From: Acanthosepion pharaonis
Lineage: Eukaryota; Mollusca; Cephalopoda; Sepiida; Sepiidae
Direction: 5' to 3'
DNA length: 64,000 nt
Assembly: GCA_903632075.3 (NCBI GenBank)
Contig: CAHIKZ030005577.1
Coordinates: 1,258,501-1,322,500 of the forward strand
The notes under the pieces: model-generated
Told to the model about the DNA's origin: nothing
The model's database searches: none
What the model saw: the letters and a program-made list of their open reading frames with translations, nothing else
Shown here: positions 1 to 9,204 of the stretch, piece by piece
Layout of the letters: every line of letters starts with the position of its first letter
Position numbering within the stretch: position 1 is the first letter of the stretch
Made by a program: the position numbers and the translations under genes

Positions 1-420
1 GTTAAATCACTTCAATGTCTATATCAGCTAGATTAACATTTCGATTATGTTAAAACTTGAACAGATACTTGTGGATACACATATTCAGTTCTCTCTTTAG
101 AAGACATGAGAATTTTTATAGGATCTTGAATCTTACTCCCAGGAGAAAGCAGTTTTCAAATAAAGTATTATTATTTTGAAAAGAAAGATATTCAGGATGC
201 ATGTTTCATTTTTAGAGAGAAACACTGTCATTATTTTATATATTATTTTTATGGTTATTTTAGTTGGTATCCTTGATAGTTTACTCAGTAAATTTAATCT
301 CAACCTAGAAGTCAAAAAATTCTTGCTAAAGAAAACTGTGCTTCCAAACCTGTATTCTTTTCCTTCCATCAAGGAAAGCTGTCCTTTAAAAAAAAAATCT
401 AAGTTTTGAAAGAATGTAAA
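1..420 (+). pseudogene. Decayed flank module of a zinc-finger gene copy
   Basis: Positions about 46-390 match, with many changes, the sequence 3' of the zinc-finger remnants at 14,254-14,455, 15,990-16,360 and 16,850-17,220. Shared landmarks are TTGAACAGATACTTGTGG, CCAGGAGAAAGCAGTTTT and CAGGATG followed by an AGAGAAAC block. No open frame survives. It reads as the end of a further lost ZNF copy whose finger part lies left of the window. Confidence 0.5.
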
Positions 421-1330
421 CAATGAAATTTATTTCAGTGATTATCATAATTCCTGTAATATTTATGAAACTTTTGTGGAAAAAAATATTCAATTTCAGT
501 TGAAAAGAAATGTTTAGTCATTTGAAGGAAAAAAATAATGTCAAATTATTTGTATCCTCTGTATAAAATTGTAGATACTGGGTTTTGTCTATGCCATTTT
601 ATACAGTTTTGCAATCAGAAGATACAAAGAAAATGGTTTACTTATATATATGAACAATCACCTCAAAAATTGGATTAAAATTTTATATCATTTTATTAAA
701 ATCCTGTTAATTTTAATATTATTAATTTTATAAACACGTTTATTTTATAAAATTTTATTAAAATCCTGTTAATAATAATATTAATTTCATTATAAAATTT
801 TATTAAAATCCTGTTAATAATGTTATTAATTTCATTAAAAGTTTTACTTTATAAAAAATTTACAAAAATTATTAAAATTAATAAAAAGAAATAATTATTG
901 TAAAAATGAACAAATACAAAATTTTACAGTAATTTTTATAAAACTCACAACTTTATTTAACAGAAATGTTGAAATAAAAATAATGTTGAATAATTTAAAT
1001 GGAAAAATTCTTATTTTGATAGTTTGATAATTGTGCTCTAAGTGTTCATTTTCTACAGAAATAATAGTGTATTCCAATTATTCACAATCAAAATTGTTGA
1101 AGTTTTTATCAAAAATTTCAATTTACAACAGCATGCCTTGCATTCTAACAAAATTTTTCATGTTTGTTTTTCATTATTTGAATTCTCCTTTGATATAAGT
1201 TTGACACAAGCAAACTTGTTTTGTTGGCTAAACATTACTGTAGACAATTTTCTGTAATCTTTTAATTAGTTAGGCCAAGTGAAACCATGATGGATGATAA
1301 AGTTAGGAAAGTTTCTTACAGCAACATAAA
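421..1330. other. AT-rich DNA without a recognised gene
   Basis: No gene seen. The phrase ATTAAAATCCTGTTAAT occurs three times (about 694, 755 and 802) with 48-59 bp spacing, a short imperfect tandem repeat. The small open frames here are low-complexity and lack similarity to anything I know. Confidence 0.6.
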
Positions 1331-1633
1331 GTCAGTTATGTACCATACATGATACAGCTTAGGTGATCATGTATCTTTTGATACATGACTGACGAGGCAG
1401 ATTTTTACCCCACAGTAGGTTGACGTTTCTTTCTGCAGTAGACCAGTTGCCATCCAAGTCTATAGAACCCGGTTTATCCTGCTATTTATCCAGCTGTGGA
1501 GAGAAGAGGATTCATACCTTTCCCAAGGGTATTAGTATGTAAGAAGAATGTAACGAATTCAACTGGAATTTGAACTCTGCTCTCTGATTCTGCAATCAGA
1601 GCCGCTATCCATTATTCCACTGTACTCCACCAT
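1331..1633 (-). repeat. tRNA-derived SINE, family A
   Basis: Full-length copy on the minus strand. The tRNA-like head lies at the high-coordinate end: A-box-like TGGAATAATGGATAGC (complement of 1604-1619) and B-box-like GAGTTCAAATTCC (complement of 1565-1577). Boundaries follow the 20,137-20,439 copy, which has a target duplication. Other copies are at 5,523 and 47,650. The tRNA-like RNA polymerase III promoter is established for SINEs; the family name is mine. Confidence 0.8.
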
Positions 1634-1924
1634 AAAGTAAATATCATAAATTTGGCAGTGAGGCAAGATGTCTGCTGAGACAATTTTTTGTGTAATTGAT
1701 GGCACTTTTAAGTGTATTTTGCCAACTAGAGAGTCTGATATTTACAATTGACACAAGAAATTTGCAAATTAGATTTGTCTTTGGCATGAATTTGTCAACT
1801 GCTTAGACATATACTGCATGACGCTTGGTGCACTCATTAACCTTCTGTAAGATAATGTCATTAACTTCAAAATGTTATCTGAAACTAAGAACTGCATAAC
1901 AAGTATGAATGTATTAAATCATTT
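1634..1924. other. Unassigned AT-rich DNA
   Basis: No gene, RNA or repeat recognised. Confidence 0.5.
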
Positions 1925-2305
1925 TAGATTAATAAATTTTCCCTCTATTTTTCTAATCATTCTTCTTATTGTTTGTTCAGCTACATTAGTTTTTTGGTAT
2001 TTTCTAATTAAAACTAGTTATTATTTACTTGTTGATTTGTATTTATTTTCTGTTACTTGCTAAAAATAAAAACATTTATTTATAAAACATATCATCAGGG
2101 TGAAGGGACCTGAGGTCAAAAGAAACAGCTTTCATTCTCCTCCACAACATCTTTTCAGTGAACTCTATAGGGTTTTATCAGCATATGATTTTTATGACCA
2201 GTTGCAAAATCTACAAAATAGGTTCTTCAAAGCAGCCACCCACTTGACCGAAAGGGATTAAAATAGTAGAGAAATAGATGAAAATTTTTGGGATCAAGTC
2301 CATCA
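1925..2305 (+). repeat. Direct repeat, left copy, flanking the mariner
   Basis: About 380 bp repeated at 3,508-3,916. Shared stretches include TATTTTCTAATTAAAA, TTTATAAAACATATCATCA, TCTACAAAATAGGTTC, the AAAGCAGCCACC block and TTTTGGGATCAA. Internal deletions distinguish the copies. The mariner at 2,387-3,494 sits between them. No coding sense recognised. Confidence 0.75.
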
Positions 2306-2386
2306 TTAACAATTGGTTCAAGAACTTTAAAGCAAGAAATTTATCTGCTATCTAAAACTGCATAATGACTGTCAGTATCTTAAATA

Positions 2387-3494
2387 TCAGGTCATCCCAT
2401 AAGTTCTGTCCGAATTTTGAATAAAGAAAACAAGTGACCAAATGTTACATTTAATTACAGATTCAATCAACAATGTATTTTCCTTGATTATCTATGACTT
2501 CCTTCCATCTATTAACAAGCTTACTAATTCCATTACTGTAAAATTATTTTGGCTTTGATTTGAAGAACTCACAAATGTCAGTTTTAACCTCTTCCTGTGT
2601 TACAAAAGCTGTTTCTTCCAAATGATTCTGTAAGCTACGAAACAAATGGTAGTCTGAAGGAGCAAGATCGGGAGAATAAGGTGGATGAGGAATTTTCTCC
2701 CAACCAAGTTCTTCAATCTTTTGTGACGTGATTCTTGCTGTGTGGGGTCGCGCATTGTCCTGATGAAACATCACCCCTTTTTGATTCACTAGAGCAGGTC
2801 TTTTTTCCTCAAAGCTTGGTTCAAATGCTCTAATTGCTGACAGTATATTTGAGCATTAATTGTTGCATTAGGTAGTAAAAATTCAAAGTGGATTATTCCT
2901 TGGCGATCCCACCAGATTGAAAGAAGAACCTTTTGCCCATGAAGTTCCCTTCTCGGCTGTGGCTGGGGTCCTTCCCCTTTACCAAGCCACTGTCTACGAC
3001 ACTTAACATTTTGATAAAAGATCCATTTTTCGTTGCCAGTGCCAATTCCTCAACTGATAGGGCAGGATTTTCTTCAAGGGCTGCTTCAAGAAGCTTTTCA
3101 TCAAACTGAACTGGACGTCCGGTTCAATCTTCATCTTCAAGGGTGAAATCGCCACCTCTGAATTTTGCAAACCATCTTCTGCAAGTTCTTTCATTCACAC
3201 ATTCCTCCCCATAAACTGAGTAAATGTTTCTAGCCGCTTCGGCTGCTGAGTTTTCCTTTCTTGAACTTATAAGGCATTATGTGCCTCAAATGATTCTTGG
3301 GTACTTCCATGTTAGCAGGGTTTTAATCAAACAAAATTTAATTTTATTGTTCTGTGAAATAAAATTTGATCAGTTTAAATGCATCTAAACATAAAGATAA
3401 TGTTCAGCTCCATTAGACATTATAAAATACTCTTTAAATTTTGTTCATTTTAACAAAAAGTTAAAATTCAGACAGAACTTATGGGATGACTTGA
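2387..3494 (-). mobile_element. Mariner transposon with decayed transposase
   Basis: A complete element of about 1.1 kb. The outer ends are inverted repeats (TCAGGTCATCCCATAAGTTC at the left; the right end is its near-exact complement) and both are bordered by TA (2385-2386 and 3495-3496), the target duplication of Tc1/mariner transposons. The transposase runs on the minus strand. An N-terminal piece near 3,200-3,000 reads WFAKFRGGDF...GRPVQFDEKLLEAALEENP, the mariner helix-turn-helix region. A C-terminal piece (2,789-2,544) carries HQDNARPHTA and HPPYSPDLAPSDYHLF around the second and third catalytic aspartates of the D,D34D triad. Frameshifts and an in-frame stop (in ..DED-stop-TGRP) make it inactive. 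It is shorter than the usual ~1.3 kb, so some central sequence is missing. Confidence 0.92.
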
Positions 3495-3507
3495 TAGCTT
3501 TAGTAAA

Positions 3508-3916
3508 TTTTTCACTCTATTTTTCTAATCATCCTACATATTAATGTTTGTTCGTCTACATTTGTTGTTTGATATTTTCTAATTAAAATAGATTACTTTT
3601 TTTAATTGTTGATTTATATTTATTTTGTGTTATTTATTAAAAATAACATTTCTTTATAAAACATATCATCATCAGTCTCTTGACTATTTCAATCATTGGG
3701 TTGGGAGGGGATGAGGGAAGTAGAAACAGACATTGATTCAACCTACTGATGATCCTTTCAGTGTACTCTAAAGAATTTTATCTGATCAGCATCCAAAGTC
3801 TGGTGTGATTTTTTTTTTATACAAATCTACAAAATAGGTTCATCAAAGCAGCCACCTACTTGATCAAAAGGGAAAAAAATAGTAAATAAATAGAGGAAAA
3901 CTTTTGGGATCAAATC
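3508..3916 (+). repeat. Direct repeat, right copy, flanking the mariner
   Basis: Second copy of the 1,925-2,305 sequence, ending in the same TTTTGGGATCAA phrase. A weakly related stretch lies near 5,850-5,900 (AGC...CATCCACTTCACTGAAAGGGA). Confidence 0.75.
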
Positions 3917-4110
3917 TTCAGCAAGTTGGCATAGTACTCTCCATTGATGGTGTGGCCCTTTTGAAGATAGTCAATAGACATAATGACTTTTGCATCCCAA
4001 AACACTGAGGCCATCATCTTCCCTGCAGAAGAAACAACCTTGGCATTCTTTTTTGAAATGGTTGACCACCCTCCCTATTCTGACTTGACTATAATCTGTT
4101 TCCCAACATG
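3905..4110 (-). pseudogene. Mariner transposase fragment (first catalytic D region)
   Basis: The minus strand encodes a stretch containing SSAGKMMASVFWDAKV followed by MSIDYLQKGHTINGEYYANLL. This is the conserved central mariner block, with the first catalytic aspartate in the IDYL motif. There is a stop upstream and no detectable ends, so it is a dead fragment of a mariner distinct from the neighbouring 2,387-3,494 element. Confidence 0.8.
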
Positions 4111-4139
4111 AAAAAATACTTGGCTGGGAGCCAGTATTG

Positions 4140-4260
4140 CAGTGATGATGATGTTATACCTACTGTTGATGACTTCTTTGACCAACAGGATGCGCAATCT
4201 TCCTGAAACAGATGTCAGTTTACCTGGAAAGAAACACTGCAGTTATTAATAAGTTGAAAT
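4140..4260 (+). pseudogene. Possible mariner transposase C-terminal scrap
   Basis: On the + strand one frame reads SDDDVIPTVDDFFDQQDAQ. It resembles the C-terminal part of some mariner transposases (acidic DDEV..AVDEFF then QDxxFF). It is opposite in orientation to the 3,905-4,110 fragment, which suggests an inversion or two different elements. Weak call. Confidence 0.4.
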
Positions 4261-4589
4261 TAATGGGTGCAAGGTTTCACAGCTGTAGCATCACTCTTTC
4301 ATATTCAAGCTATAAACTTTTCAGCCCATCCTTCATAGCCTATGAAATTTTCAGCCCACTCTCTGTTGCATCACCCCTTCATAGCCTATGAACCTTTCAG
4401 TCGACCCTCATATTCATGAGTATTCAACAGATTAAGTTAAAATTGAAACATTTGAATTGATTGACAAGGAATAAAAAGGAAAGAAAAGGAAAAATGTGTG
4501 AAAAAAAATTAAGTGCAACATTTCTAAATCTGAAAATACAAAATTTGGTGAACTAGATGTGATTCTGCCTGGGGAAGTCATGAGAATTA
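4261..4589. repeat. Unassigned DNA with short imperfect repeats
   Basis: Between about 4,290 and 4,425 the phrases CATAGCCTATGAA and TTTTCAGCCCA recur two to three times, an imperfect minisatellite-like tract. Nothing else recognised. Confidence 0.5.
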
Positions 4590-4895
4590 AATTGATACAC
4601 TATTTACATTATTTGGACTAATGTTCTCATCTTTGTCGCCATATTTATCACAACGTTTTCAGCCTTCTTCAGGTGGTTGGAATTTCGAACTGAACCCTTT
4701 ATTTTGCTCACTGGGGTAGACTGTTCTAGTTCCACATGCCATGTTTTTGATGGATGTCAGTTATCTCCTGCTAATTTCCCTCTGAAAGTTCTCCACTGCC
4801 TTAACCGGGTATTGAACTCACACTCTTTGGGTCCTGTCATTGGATCTAACCAATGCCTTTATCCACTGTGCCATGAGGACACCCGGGTATGAATT
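4590..4895 (-). repeat. PLE-1 3' end with tRNA-like segment
   Basis: Minus-strand copy of a repeat also seen at 11,083, 23,056, 45,813, 51,518, 52,130 and 57,768. From the high-coordinate side it has A-box-like TGGCACAGTGGATAA, B-box-like GTGAGTTCAATACC, then CTCCTGTTAATTT-like sequence, TGGAACTAGAACAGTCTACC and the tail CACCTGAAGAAGGC...AACGTTGTGATAAATATGGCGAC. The tail motif is internally deleted here. The segment directly follows Penelope-like coding sequence (next entry), so it is annotated as that element's 3' region and not as a free SINE. Confidence 0.75.
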
Positions 4896-5375
4896 TCTGG
4901 GTATTATGAATGTCTTCAGCAACCATTTTTACCAGTGCTCATATTGCAATTTTTGCTGTTATCATTGCGTGTTTTTACCAGAGCTCATATTGTAACTTTG
5001 TTGTTATCATTGCTTTTCTGGCACTCCTTATTACTGGTTCCCATATTGTATTTATTTCTATGCTTGGTTGGCTCAGGAGATTTTTGTGGCCTAGCATATG
5101 TGCTGATTCCTTAAGTTTACGAATTTTCCAATGGTGTTCCTTGTCTATGATCTCAACATAATCTCACAGGGGGCGGTGATCTCCCTTCTCTCTCCATATG
5201 TAGCCAGCCACGCCTGATTTCTCCACTTCCCCTCGTGTTACAGCTTTCTGGTGTTCTTGAAGCCTTACTTTGAGAGGGCGGCCTGTCTCTCCTTTATATT
5301 CCTTTCCGCAGCTGCACAGGATAGCATACACACAGTCTTTAGTCATGTTCTCCTCTATGGTGGGAGGGGTCTTAC
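4896..5375 (-). pseudogene. Penelope-like element, GIY-YIG endonuclease end
   Basis: The minus-strand frame 5,346-5,164 reads VYAILCSCGKEYKGETGRPL...RLQEH, the GIY-YIG nuclease motif with the CxCxKxY.GET core of Penelope-like retroelements. It is preceded by a linker (TPPTIEENMTKD). After an in-frame stop at about 5,163 the same frame continues with EIIDKEHHWKIRKLKESAHM and a WEPVIRSARKA stretch, the usual PLE C-terminus, down to about 5,000. The reverse transcriptase part is absent (5'-truncated copy). A 46-bp tandem duplication (TTTTTACCAG(T/A)GCTCATATTG...) lies in the 3' untranslated part at 4,925-5,015. Confidence 0.85.
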
Positions 5376-5522
5376 TAAGAAAATTATAATGGATCCATAA
5401 AAAAGGTAATGGAAAAAGTGAGAGTAATATTTGGTAAACTGAAATTTCAAATTCAGAAAATTCTTATTTGTGTGAAATATGGATAAAAGCATGAATTAAA
5501 CACAGTGTTCAGATTTAGATGA
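5376..5522. other. Unassigned short AT-rich stretch
   Basis: Nothing recognised between the PLE fragment and the next SINE. Confidence 0.5.
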
Positions 5523-5655
5523 GGCATGGTGGAGTAATGGATAGCAGCTTGGATTGAGGAATCAGAGCTGAATTTGAATTCCAGTCGTACCAATTACATT
5601 CACTTATGTGCTAAAACTCTTAGGAAAGGTGTGAATCCTCCTCTTCCCTGAGCTA
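5523..5655 (+). repeat. SINE family A, head only
   Basis: Begins GGCATGGTGGAGTAATGG with the tRNA-like A box. A B-box-like TTTGAATTCCAGTC follows about 45 bp later, and it ends near CCTGAGCTATGG, where sequence of the LINE-C tail starts. The 3' half of the SINE is missing. Confidence 0.75.
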
Positions 5656-5850
5656 TGGCTTCTTGCTTTCCTGTCAACTACGATGGTCAAATCTTTAAAT
5701 GCATTGTAATCCATCTTCTTTCCTTTTAAATCCTGTTCTTTCATCATCCTTTCTCTTCAATTATATTTTCTTGGTTTCTTTCATTCTCAGTAAGAAGATG
5801 TCTTAGTGACTTTAAGGCCTTGCTTGGGGTGAAATGATTAAAATATAGAA
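5655..5850 (+). mobile_element. LINE-C 3' end fragment
   Basis: The + strand reads (with changes) the extreme C-terminus of the LINE seen best at 35,425-35,880: TTGCTTTCCTGTCAACT, then a degenerate FKCIVIHLL-like stretch, ending in the family tail GCTTGGGGTGAAATGATTAAAA at about 5,824-5,845. Confidence 0.65.
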
Positions 5851-6584
5851 AATATGGTCTTTGAAGCTGTCATCCACTTCACTGAAAGGGAATGTCATAT
5901 TAAGTGTATGGTGGCAGAACAAGGAAGAAACATTGGAAGTTTAAAGAAATAAACAATTGTATTAACTTAAAATACAAAAAATGATAAATTGGTGTAAATG
6001 TCTCATTGAAAGAAGGTGACAAGTGGAGTTGTAAAAGGTGTCCACAGTAGGAGAGGTAGGGTGAATTGTGATTTACTATGGCGATGGCATTTGGTGAATT
6101 GTCTTTTGGAGATGAGTGGTTGCTTTTCGATGAAGTCTGTGAATCTGGGACAAGATGCCATCCAACTCCTGGAAATGTTGCTTTGATAGTTTTGTATGTT
6201 CCTTCTTAGGCTCAAATCAGCTCTGGTTTTTATTTTGTTTCTTTAGGCAGAAGTGGGTGCCAATGGGTGGAAATTCTGGATTGTATTGCTTATTTTTTCT
6301 TTGAGTGTGTAAGTAAAAATGGAAGGTATGTGCAGAGCCTATGTACAGTTGAATAGAATTTTAGTTCAGTCTTGGGTTTCAGAGCAGCCACTGGTGAAAA
6401 TTAGTGTAGCATGAATTAGAAGATCTGGTTTTAAAAAAGAATGTAACAGAAACAAAATATTTCCAAGCATTGAAGAATTTGCAAATGTTACCTGTCCTAA
6501 CCTGGCATCTCAGCTTCAGTCACTTTCCCACTGCCAAAACATAGCTTCTATGTGCCTTTGCTGTAAATATTTTCAACTTGTGTA
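5851..6584. other. Unassigned non-coding stretch
   Basis: No gene recognised on either strand. The first 60 bp resemble the AAAGCAGCCACC phrase of the 1.9/3.5 kb direct repeats. Small open frames (for example 6,003-6,215 minus) have no recognisable domain. Confidence 0.5.
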
Positions 6585-6875
6585 TGCTTGTGATATAAGA
6601 GATAATGCTTTGGAATTGTTAGTCAGAGAGTTGAGTTCCAATTTCTGTTGGGTTTGTTATATTATGAAGCCACCTATTCTCCCCCAGCTATGGGTTAATT
6701 AGTAAGACTTGTATTATACCTATTGTACCTAGATTACAATAAATTTTTTTTTTATACATTATTCCCCCCACCCGGCAAATTCTTACAATTTAAAAACAAA
6801 ATTTTCTGGCTTTAAATAACCTGAAAAGGGTTACTAAGCTGCAGAAAGCGAATTAATGAATCCAGCATAAATAAA
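6585..6875 (+). repeat. SINE family C (5S/tRNA composite), head missing
   Basis: tRNA-like part (AATGCTTTGGAATTGTTAGT, B-box-like GAGTTCCAATTTCTG), then the family phrase CAGCTATGGGTTAATTAGTA and the tail TTTTCTGGCTTTAAATAACC...GGGTTACTAAGC. The 5S-like head present in other copies is absent. Confidence 0.75.
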
Positions 6876-7665
6876 GCCAGTGTTGAAATCATATGCTTTT
6901 CATTGATTACCTGCAGTATGTCCGGTGCAAGCGTCTTGTGCACCCTCCAAATCAATGATATAACCCCACTCAATTTTGATAAGGTAATATTTATAAAAAA
7001 ATGAAAAATTTTATTGTAATCTAATTATGAACAATAAATTACCATATGTAATATAGGTGAACAATTCAACTAGAAAAATTGAAAATAAACACAATGTATC
7101 TAAATACAATTTGAGACATGTCATAGATCATTCCATCCTAAATAAATCAATGTTTTGTGGCAATTTTTAACATTAACTTGAGTTTTTGTTTTTGTTAAAA
7201 AGTTGAATAATTTAACACATTTAGCATTATGAATAAAAAAAATAATGAATTTTATTAGTGTTTTTCCAAAACTTAGCATGAGCAAAACAAATTCCACAGA
7301 TTTGAACAAAAAGAAAAACTCCAGAATGACAACAAAATCCGTGAAAATCTGTCAACAGGTTTGTACTAGGTGTGGTATCCTATGCTCGCATTGTACAAGC
7401 AATAGGCTCACCCATGTGGGCTATATAGTCTGTGACATACCTCTCTCTTTATTTTGGAGCTGAGTTTCGTTTTAGCTAAATAAAGCTTAGTTCTTTTATT
7501 TCTGTTCAGAATTTTTAAAGTTTCAGTCTAAGTACCTGCAAAAATTCAGTAAAAAAAAAAAAAGCATAGTATGATGAAAAGACATCATATGAGCAAAGTT
7601 TTATTGTCAAAAATGTTTGTTAGGAGGAAAGACCAAAATATTTTTTTAATAATAGTTGTGACTAG
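6876..7665. repeat. AT-rich DNA; part is an inverted copy of 60.9-61.15 kb
   Basis: About 7,010-7,240 is the reverse complement (diverged) of about 60,930-61,150. Shared landmarks are ACATGTC, TTTTGTGGCAATTTTTAACAT and AAAAGTTGAATAATTT. From 7,360 to 7,510 a short segment has CTATATAG followed by AATAAAGC about 60 bp on and could be a scrap of a promoter/poly(A)-bearing LTR, but no ends are visible. No gene. Confidence 0.55.
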
Positions 7666-8345
7666 CAGTAGAGCCTGGTGTTGCCCGGGGATGTAACAGT
7701 AAGAGATAGATCAAGTATCGACCATCATAAAGACTGAAAAATAAAATTGACAAAGATTATTATTTAAGGTTGACGGACACGCATGTCTTAATTAGTTTTT
7801 GTTTTGTTTTGTTTTTGTTTTATGAATTGATCAAACCCAAACTCAAACAAAAACATTGTTTTCAATCGTTATGAGTCTACCGATTGAATAGAATTTTATT
7901 ATAAACAATTGTCTTGTAAATGTAATTTTTAAAGCATTCTGAATGTAAAAATAAAGAAAAAAAGTGTTCAAGACAATAAGAAACACTACCTGCCAAAAAA
8001 AAAAGAAGTGAAGTTTTGTTGAAATCGGTTGAAAAATGTAGGAAATCCGATCCCATATATAAACGAACACACACACACAAACAACCTGGGTTTTGTAAGT
8101 ATAACTCGATATGAGTTATCCCCCTTTCATTCTCGCGATGCCTATTAATCGTATTTTCAAATTGATTTCGTGCAAAAACAATTGTGTTTTTTCCAATTTT
8201 TGGTGCTGTCACAACCACCGCAAGGTAATTTTACGTAGTCCTGTGAAGTTTTGTTGAAATCGGTTGAAAAATGTAGGAAATCCGATCCAATATATAAACG
8301 TACAGACACACTCACACAACCTGGGTTTTATTTTATAATAAGTAT
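7666..8345 (+). repeat. Interspersed repeat D, forward copy
   Basis: Begins CTAGCAGTAGAGCCTGGTGT and TGCCCGGGGATGTAAC; ends GTACAGACACACTCACACAA then CCTGGGTTTTATTTTATAAT. The sequence GAAATCGGTTGAAAAATGTA occurs twice inside (8,020 and 8,258), a partial internal duplication. The inverted copy is at 59,993-60,655. Non-autonomous, no coding region; the class is uncertain, though the 3' end resembles non-LTR-type retroposon ends. Confidence 0.75.
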
Positions 8346-8679
8346 GATTATCTTCTTTCTTTTGTAACGTAGGTGAAAAATGCAGATACTGATAAGATAG
8401 TGTCGGTCACAAAGCACAGTTTGGGGCGCTCGATCCGGCTCCCCCACTCGGTTAGAAGAAGTGTGGCAATGGTAATACGCACTGGCCCTGTACCTGCAGT
8501 AAAAATAATATTTTTTGTTCTTATTTTTTACAATGAAACTAGGAGGAGCGTCAGGGCATTCACTGGACATGCTTATGGGAAATGGGACTGGCTTTTTTAA
8601 TGCAAAAACGGAAATTCGCTCGGATTTAAACAAATTCGAAATTACAAACGTAAAATAAGAAATTACCGATTCAATTGTG
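8346..8679. other. Unassigned segment of higher GC
   Basis: Less AT-rich than its surroundings, with CGCTCGATCCGGCTCCCCC near 8,428-8,446. Two overlapping frames on opposite strands (8,328-8,633 minus, 8,373-8,600 plus) show no domain I recognise, so I do not call a gene. It could be a weak regulatory segment upstream of the candidate exon at 8.7-8.9 kb. Confidence 0.4.
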
Positions 8680-8923
8680 TTTTAATGTGTGTGTGGAAGT
8701 AACAGAAAATTCCGTTGGCGTTTTTATGATGATTTCCATTTTTCATAATGATAATGATTTATCTCCCTTGACTTTTGCTCTTCACAAAACATTGGAGTGC
8801 AAATGGCGGTTGTTTTTAACCCGACTAAATCCAAATACAAACACTGGTTTATTTAAAATAGTATTGTTTCTTCTCTCTTTCTAATGTTACATTGTTCCAA
8901 GGAAAACAAATCAGAACAAAACA
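8680..8923 (+). other. Candidate 5' non-coding exon for ZNF-1
   Basis: The segment ends AAATCAGAACAAAACA followed by GTAAGT at 8,924-8,929, a strong splice donor. The same arrangement, AATCAGACGAAAGAACGT plus a short A-rich run plus GTRAGTAC, ends the modules at 26,053, 47,389 and 49,514. Upstream it has TTATCTCCCTTGACTTTTG (compare ATCTCCCTTTATCTTGG at 25.87 kb). It would splice to the acceptor at 12,363-12,364 before ZNF-1. Gene structure is inferred; no transcript evidence. Confidence 0.45.
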
Positions 8924-9204
8924 GTAAGTTTAACGTTCTTTTAATTTCTTTATCTACAAATAAAAATACGAATTTTTAGATTTTTTTTTTACCAAGAATG
9001 ACACGAAATTTAAACTTTGCGAAAATATTTTATCTTTTATTGAATCTTTAAAGTCTAAAAACCTTTTTTGGAATTATGCGAATTCGTTTTTTAAGAAACC
9101 ATTTTTAACATTTAATTAATTTGAAGTTTTCGTTTTCTTTTTAATTAATCGGTGGGAAATTCTTTTAAAATTGAATCGTAAATTTTATTCACCCTGTCAT
9201 TTTT
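8924..9204 (+). other. Presumed intron sequence, AT-rich
   Basis: No feature seen beyond the donor at its left edge. Confidence 0.4.

Noticed and set aside
8328..8633. 101-codon minus-strand frame as a coding exon
   Set aside because: No recognisable domain and a competing plus-strand frame of similar length over the same bases.
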